A DNA stretch of 64,000 nt, taken from assembly GCA_951230915.1 (NCBI GenBank), contig OX579636.1, positions 34,407,567-34,471,566 on the forward strand, read 5' to 3'. Of the stretch, positions 59,716-64,000 are shown in pieces. A program made the translations under genes and the position numbers. How positions within the stretch are numbered: the stretch's first letter is position 1; every line of letters starts with the position of its first letter. The notes beneath the pieces are model-generated. The model made no database searches. It was not told where the DNA came from and saw only the letters and a program-made list of their open reading frames with translations. This stretch comes from Antitrichia curtipendula (Eukaryota; Streptophyta; Bryopsida; Hypnales; Leucodontaceae).

Positions 59716-60010
59716 TAAGGTAACAGGTCCAGAAATCGCCCACCTAAGAGCTGAAACTTAATTTTGGGAAGGCAAAACTTCTCAAAATATTTTTCAGTAA
59801 ATTCTCCTTGAAAAAGAAGTGGATTTGGCATCTAACCTAAGTCGTTTCATATTTTTTGGAGCTTTTTGAAATTAGCTATGAAATTCTGAAGTTGAATTGG
59901 CATAGGGCTCCAAAATCGTCCACCCCTGAAATGTACATTGTTTGTACATCAATGAAGGCTATGAAAAAATAGCATGTACAAATTGTGTACATTTTACAGG
60001 TGGGCGGTTC
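59716..60010 (-). mobile_element. AAGGTA-family MITE truncated at a TTAA element
   Basis: The left end TAAGGTAACAGGTCC is intact. The body is the reverse complement of the copies at 44498 and 36808. Where the right end should follow GGTGGGCGGTTC, the sequence switches to TTAACCCC of the next element, and the missing MITE end does not reappear downstream. Confidence 0.7.
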
Positions 60011-60410
60011 TTAACCCCTAAAACCCCGTTTGTCCCCTCGAGGGACAATTTGGGTCTGGGTAGGTTCCTATTGTCTCAATTTGAAGTGAATTTTTTTGAG
60101 ATTTTTTGAGGTTGTGTAGCTTTGCAAGAGCTTTGTGGATATATAATTTTTGTTTCAATCGGATGCCGGATGAAAAAGTTATGGCACAATGAGCAAGAAA
60201 TGGAGATTGGCGGGCAGCCCAAAAAACATTACAAAAAGTCAAAATAATTTTCTTTGAATTATTTCCTAAAAGATTATGTTTTTACCTATACGTGAAGCTT
60301 TGATTCATTATATTTGGACTAGGGATGAGAAAGTTATGGACAATCTTAGTTTTTTTGGGCAATTTAAGCATCTTCTTGAAAAAAAACTTTTTGTACTATA
60401 TGTAATAGTT
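60011..60410 (+). mobile_element. TTAA-family element, left part only
   Basis: It opens TTAACCCCTAAAACCCCG with the palindrome GTCCCCTCGAGGGAC and matches the element at 2131 for about 390 bp, to ATCTTCTTGAAAAAAAACTT. After that similarity stops and no matching right end is seen before the next copy. Confidence 0.65.
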
Positions 60411-60613
60411 TTTACAACAACGTACTAATTAGTTATCTACATGTCAAATTTCAGTAGTAGATGAGGAATTTAGCAAAAGATCCCAAAACTACACAAATTG
60501 CCTAATTTTTCTCAAACAATACAACTTTTGATCTGAGCTTTCAGTTGAATTTTTAAAATTTTCATGATGGAAATGAATGTTCCTATCTTGTATTCAAAAT
60601 TTGAAAACATCCG

Positions 60614-62472
60614 TTACCCCCTAAAGGCTCATTGTCCCCTTGGAGGACAAAATTGATTTCCAGCAAGCTCATGTAGTCCCAATTTTCATCATGATTTTTT
60701 GAAAAAAAATTTAAGATAGATAAATACACGAGTTTCTTGGAAGTATAATTTTTATTTCAATCATTTCCCATGAGCAAAAGTAATGCCATTCTACACACAA
60801 TTTACACATCATTAAGTAGAAAAATAAATCCACAAAAAATTTAAATTAAATTAAATTTTTTTCTTCCGTATAGATCATATTTATGCTTACATGCAAAGCT
60901 TTGATTCATTAAATTTGGGTTAGTAATGTGAAAATTATGGACAATCTTATTTTTTGGACACTCTAAGCATCTTTTTGAAAAAATAACTTATAGGACTCAT
61001 TTTTTAATGTAATTTTCACAATTTTTCTATTTTCTTTGTTATACATGATTAAATTCAATTTTTAGAACAATTTTACCATTGCGATTATTGTGTTTCAATT
61101 CCACCTTAGGGGTGATTGCAAAAAAGACCGGTCCTATTTTGGGTCACAATTGGAATGACATAGTTGTCATTGGCCATAACTTTTGAAGCATGAGCCCGAT
61201 TAACTTGAAATTTTTATTGGATATGGCTAACTTGATAGCAATTAGATCTCTTATTTTTTTAAAAATTTCAAAAATTATTTTATATTTAAATTTAAATTTA
61301 GCTAATTTGTCATGCTTTGTAATTTAGGGGGGGTTTAGTACTATGGAGTACCCAAAATTAATGATCCAGATCTGAAATTTCGGTTGTCGGTTTTTACACT
61401 AGGTATGCAAGTGCTTACCAAAGGAAATTTAAAAAATATATATTTTATACCCTCCACATGCGTGCTAATACGGCTGCTTGTATGCACACTTTTGAAGATT
61501 GAAAATTGTTTTGAGATCATTCTTTTTGTGAAATTTGTTCATCATAAAGTTCTCCCAAATAAAAAAAATGCTAATTTTTTTTAAAACGATTTTTCTATTT
61601 TTTACAAATTAAAACATTAAAGTACTTACTTTCTTGAGATTTTGCACTTTTCTAGTTCTCCTTCTTAGAAAATGTTTCTATGCTTTTCCTTCCTAAAATA
61701 CCTTCTTCTCAAAGGTGTATTCATTGGACATATTTTTCATATTTAAAAAAAACTCTAATTTTAAAGTATTCTCTAAAAAATCATGAGTACAATGCTAAAT
61801 GCTACCAGAATCATTCAGTCTTTCTTGCAAACACCCTTAAAGCTATTAGAGTTAATTGTAAAGGAAATCCCAGTTTGAAATAGGGGTATAGAGGAAGGTA
61901 TAACTAAGAATATTACAAAAAAAACATGTCCCCAAACTCCATCGGACCTTAGTTTTGGTGCTCTAAGGAATTTTGTCCTATATTTTTTCTGAACTCTAGC
62001 TTATGGTCCCACATTGTACATACTTTATAGTTACTTCTATTAACAATTTAGTTTTTTGGTCAATCTTGGACTTACTTCTACTTAATAATTATTTTTAAGA
62101 ACAAAATCAAGCGTGGGATTCTTTTTTTTTAATTCCATACTTTCAACTCAATTTTTCAACATAAAATATTTTAGATTCAACATTTGTAGTGCAAAAAAAT
62201 TTAAGCTAAGAAGATTTGAAGCCTTAGAATCTAGAGGCATACAAGATGCAAAAATCCAATTTTCTTTACTTTAAATGCAAATAACTTGCAATTCATGAGG
62301 TCAAAGTTTCTAAAACTTCTTCTGTACATTCTCATACTAATATAGTAAAAGATTCTAAGGTTAGATAATTATGTGAAAGAAAAAATTCTAAAGTTTTTGG
62401 TACGTTGCAATATAAATGACATTTTTTATTGGAATTTGATGAAAAAAAGGCCTTGGGACTTTGGGGGTTCAA
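60614..62472 (+). mobile_element. TTAA-family element with an internal insertion of about 920 bp
   Basis: It opens TTACCCCCTAAAGGCTC (fourth base changed) with GTCCCCTTGGAGGAC and closes GGGACTTTGGGGGTTCAA. The body follows the 923-bp copy at 9227 up to about 61108 (CCACCTTAG) and resumes at about 62030 (TTCTATTAACAATTTAG). Confidence 0.65.
61109..62029. mobile_element. Unclassified insertion inside a TTAA element
   Basis: This segment has no counterpart in other copies of the host element. It starts near GGGGTGATTGC and ends near CATACTTTATAG. I could not find clear inverted ends or a target duplication. An AATTTAAATTTAAATTT tract lies near 61290. It is non-coding. Confidence 0.45.
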
Positions 62473-62972
62473 AATTGACTTGATATCACTCTACCCAAGT
62501 CTTACTACTAGCGAGGGTTTTTGTTTTCCTTGTCAAACCAAATGATTGTGTTTTGGCTATGAATACCAATAGGAATCAAATTATAAATCTCAGTAAGTCC
62601 AGCAAGTCCAATAAACACAACCATTTATGACTATCCTTTAGGGCAAGGTTGCTAGCATGTTAGCCTAGGAGTCTAGGCACCTATGTTACAAAACCCTTCT
62701 ATAATTATAGAGTACACATGCTGTAGGTTCCTATATTATCAATACGTATATTCTAGATATCCATGTTATAGAAACTTATGTTATAGGCACTTTCAATGTT
62801 CGGTAGAGCACCCATTTACATTTAAGCTCAAGGCTTGTAGGCTTGCATTTCTAGGCCCTCACGCTAGAATCATTATCCTTCAAGGGTAGTTTGAGGACAT
62901 TCCAAACTTGCTAGGGTTTGTGCTCTTGTCCTCTATATAGTTACTTCTTTTCAATGAGAGTTGTCCATATGT
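62473..62972. other. Gene-free stretch
   Basis: Short T/A-rich segments with repeated CTATATTAT/CTATGTTAT motifs between about 62680 and 62790; nothing else. Confidence 0.4.
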
Positions 62973-63818
62973 TTAAACCCTTGAAGGACCAAGGCCTTTT
63001 AGGGGGCTAGAAAACACTCAAAACTACCATTTCTATTCCAAAGAGTAAAAAACTTGAATTTTTTTCCATATCTAACTATGAGGTCTTACACCTAACTAGT
63101 ATAAGAATATGTGGAATAAATTTTAGAAATTTTGAATGCACAGATTGCAAGATATCTGCATTTAAAGTGAAGAAAACAATTTTTTTTGTACATTGCAAGA
63201 TTAGATTATTTGACTTTGAACCTTCTCAAAGTTTTTGCACTACAAAGTTTTGAGGTTTAAATCTTTATAATGGAGAATTGAGTTGAGAGTCTAGGAAATA
63301 AAATAAAATCTCAAAAAAATTAATCTTCAATCTTAAAATAATCGTTAAATAGAAATAAATATAGATAGAAGGAAGATCCAAATTATTAGTATATCTAAGA
63401 TGGAATTAAAATTCACTAATCCCAATTGTGAGGTTGTTCTAGCAATAAAAATAAACCACGTGGAACTTTTATTTTTTTTAAATTATAAAAATTGCATTTA
63501 GAAATGAATCCTACAAGTTATTTTTTCAATAAAAGTTTTTTACATAAACAAAAATATAATCTATAAGAAAAAAATTCAAAATTCAAAAATTTGAATTTTT
63601 GAATTTTTTTTCTTGTTGTCTGGTCTCCCCTTTTTCAAGCTTATTTAGGCATAACTTTTGTACCTGAGCACCAATTGAAAAAAAAAAATCCCACAAAGAT
63701 AAATAGTTTTTTATATTTTCAAGAAAACTTCAAAAAATCATGACAAAAATTGAGACTGTAGTTACGTGCTTGAAATCCAATTTGTCCTAAGAAGGGACAA
63801 TGATCCTTTAGGTTTTAA
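62973..63818 (-). mobile_element. TTAA-family element, shortened (846 bp)
   Basis: It opens TTAAACCCTTGAAGGACC and closes GATCCTTTAGGTTTTAA, with GTCCTAAGAAGGGAC near the right end. The body is close to the copy at 21344-22271 in the same orientation. Confidence 0.75.
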
Positions 63819-64000
63819 AAAAAAAGAAATTTTTGAACTATACAATGAGATTTTAGAAAATTCTTCAATGCCACCAATAGATATCTTTCCTTTTCAACTT
63901 TACCTAAACTTTCTCATAGTTATATATGGAGGTTTTTGCTTATATTTTTATTATTATTAGATAATTTCTTGAAGTTTAGATTGATTTTGATATAGTAGAC

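Overview
The window is nuclear DNA of a land plant, most likely a bryophyte. The pointers are a plant-type telomere motif (AAACCCT units) near the left edge, very AT-rich intergenic DNA, and one complete plant gene with short introns (99 to 257 bp). The species cannot be named from the sequence alone. The only gene I can fully support is a plus-strand cellulose synthase-like C (CSLC) gene at 52902-55593. It has five coding exons and encodes a 691-residue Golgi glucan synthase of the type that makes the xyloglucan backbone. It lies in a GC-richer island of about 51.0-56.2 kb, with a long 5' leader, a probable 5'-UTR intron and two short upstream ORFs.

Nearly all the rest is a graveyard of small non-coding transposons. 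The dominant family is bounded on both sides by TTAA, with inner termini close to CCCCTAAAGG. I count about 21 copies or pieces between 2.1 kb and the right edge. Uninterrupted copies cluster near 925 bp (928, 923, 928, 931, 947, 946 bp), and shorter deletion forms also occur. One copy (35795-36319) sits inside another (35026-36475). A third copy (39367-40313) still carries the empty target site with a single TTAA, so TTAA is a genuine duplicated target, as in piggyBac-type transposition. Several copies abut and share one TTAA.

Other elements can be delimited by terminal repeats and target duplications: a CACTA-like element (27015-28152, CTT duplication) carrying a 580-bp foldback; a second CACTA-like region (12133-13209) with a perfect 77-bp inverted repeat; two elements with GAGCATCTCC ends and TTA/TAA duplications, as in PIF/Harbinger (13762-14780 and 37522-38364); a Stowaway-like element with CTCCCTC ends and TA duplications (40657-41509); a TA-flanked AAGGTA-ended MITE family (about eight copies or pieces); and a 300-bp CATTACAAAA-ended MITE family (two copies).

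Layout: 0-2 kb, AT/GC-mixed left edge with telo-box and microsatellites; 2-50 kb, nested small transposons with a few GC-richer islands (7.7-8.8, 14.8-15.0, 33.9-34.3, 41.8-42.5 kb) in which no gene could be established; 51-56 kb, the CSLC gene; 56-59.6 kb, its 3' flank, an LTR-like remnant and a possible decayed coding region; 59.7-64 kb, more TTAA elements. No tRNA, rRNA, CRISPR array or intact transposase was found.
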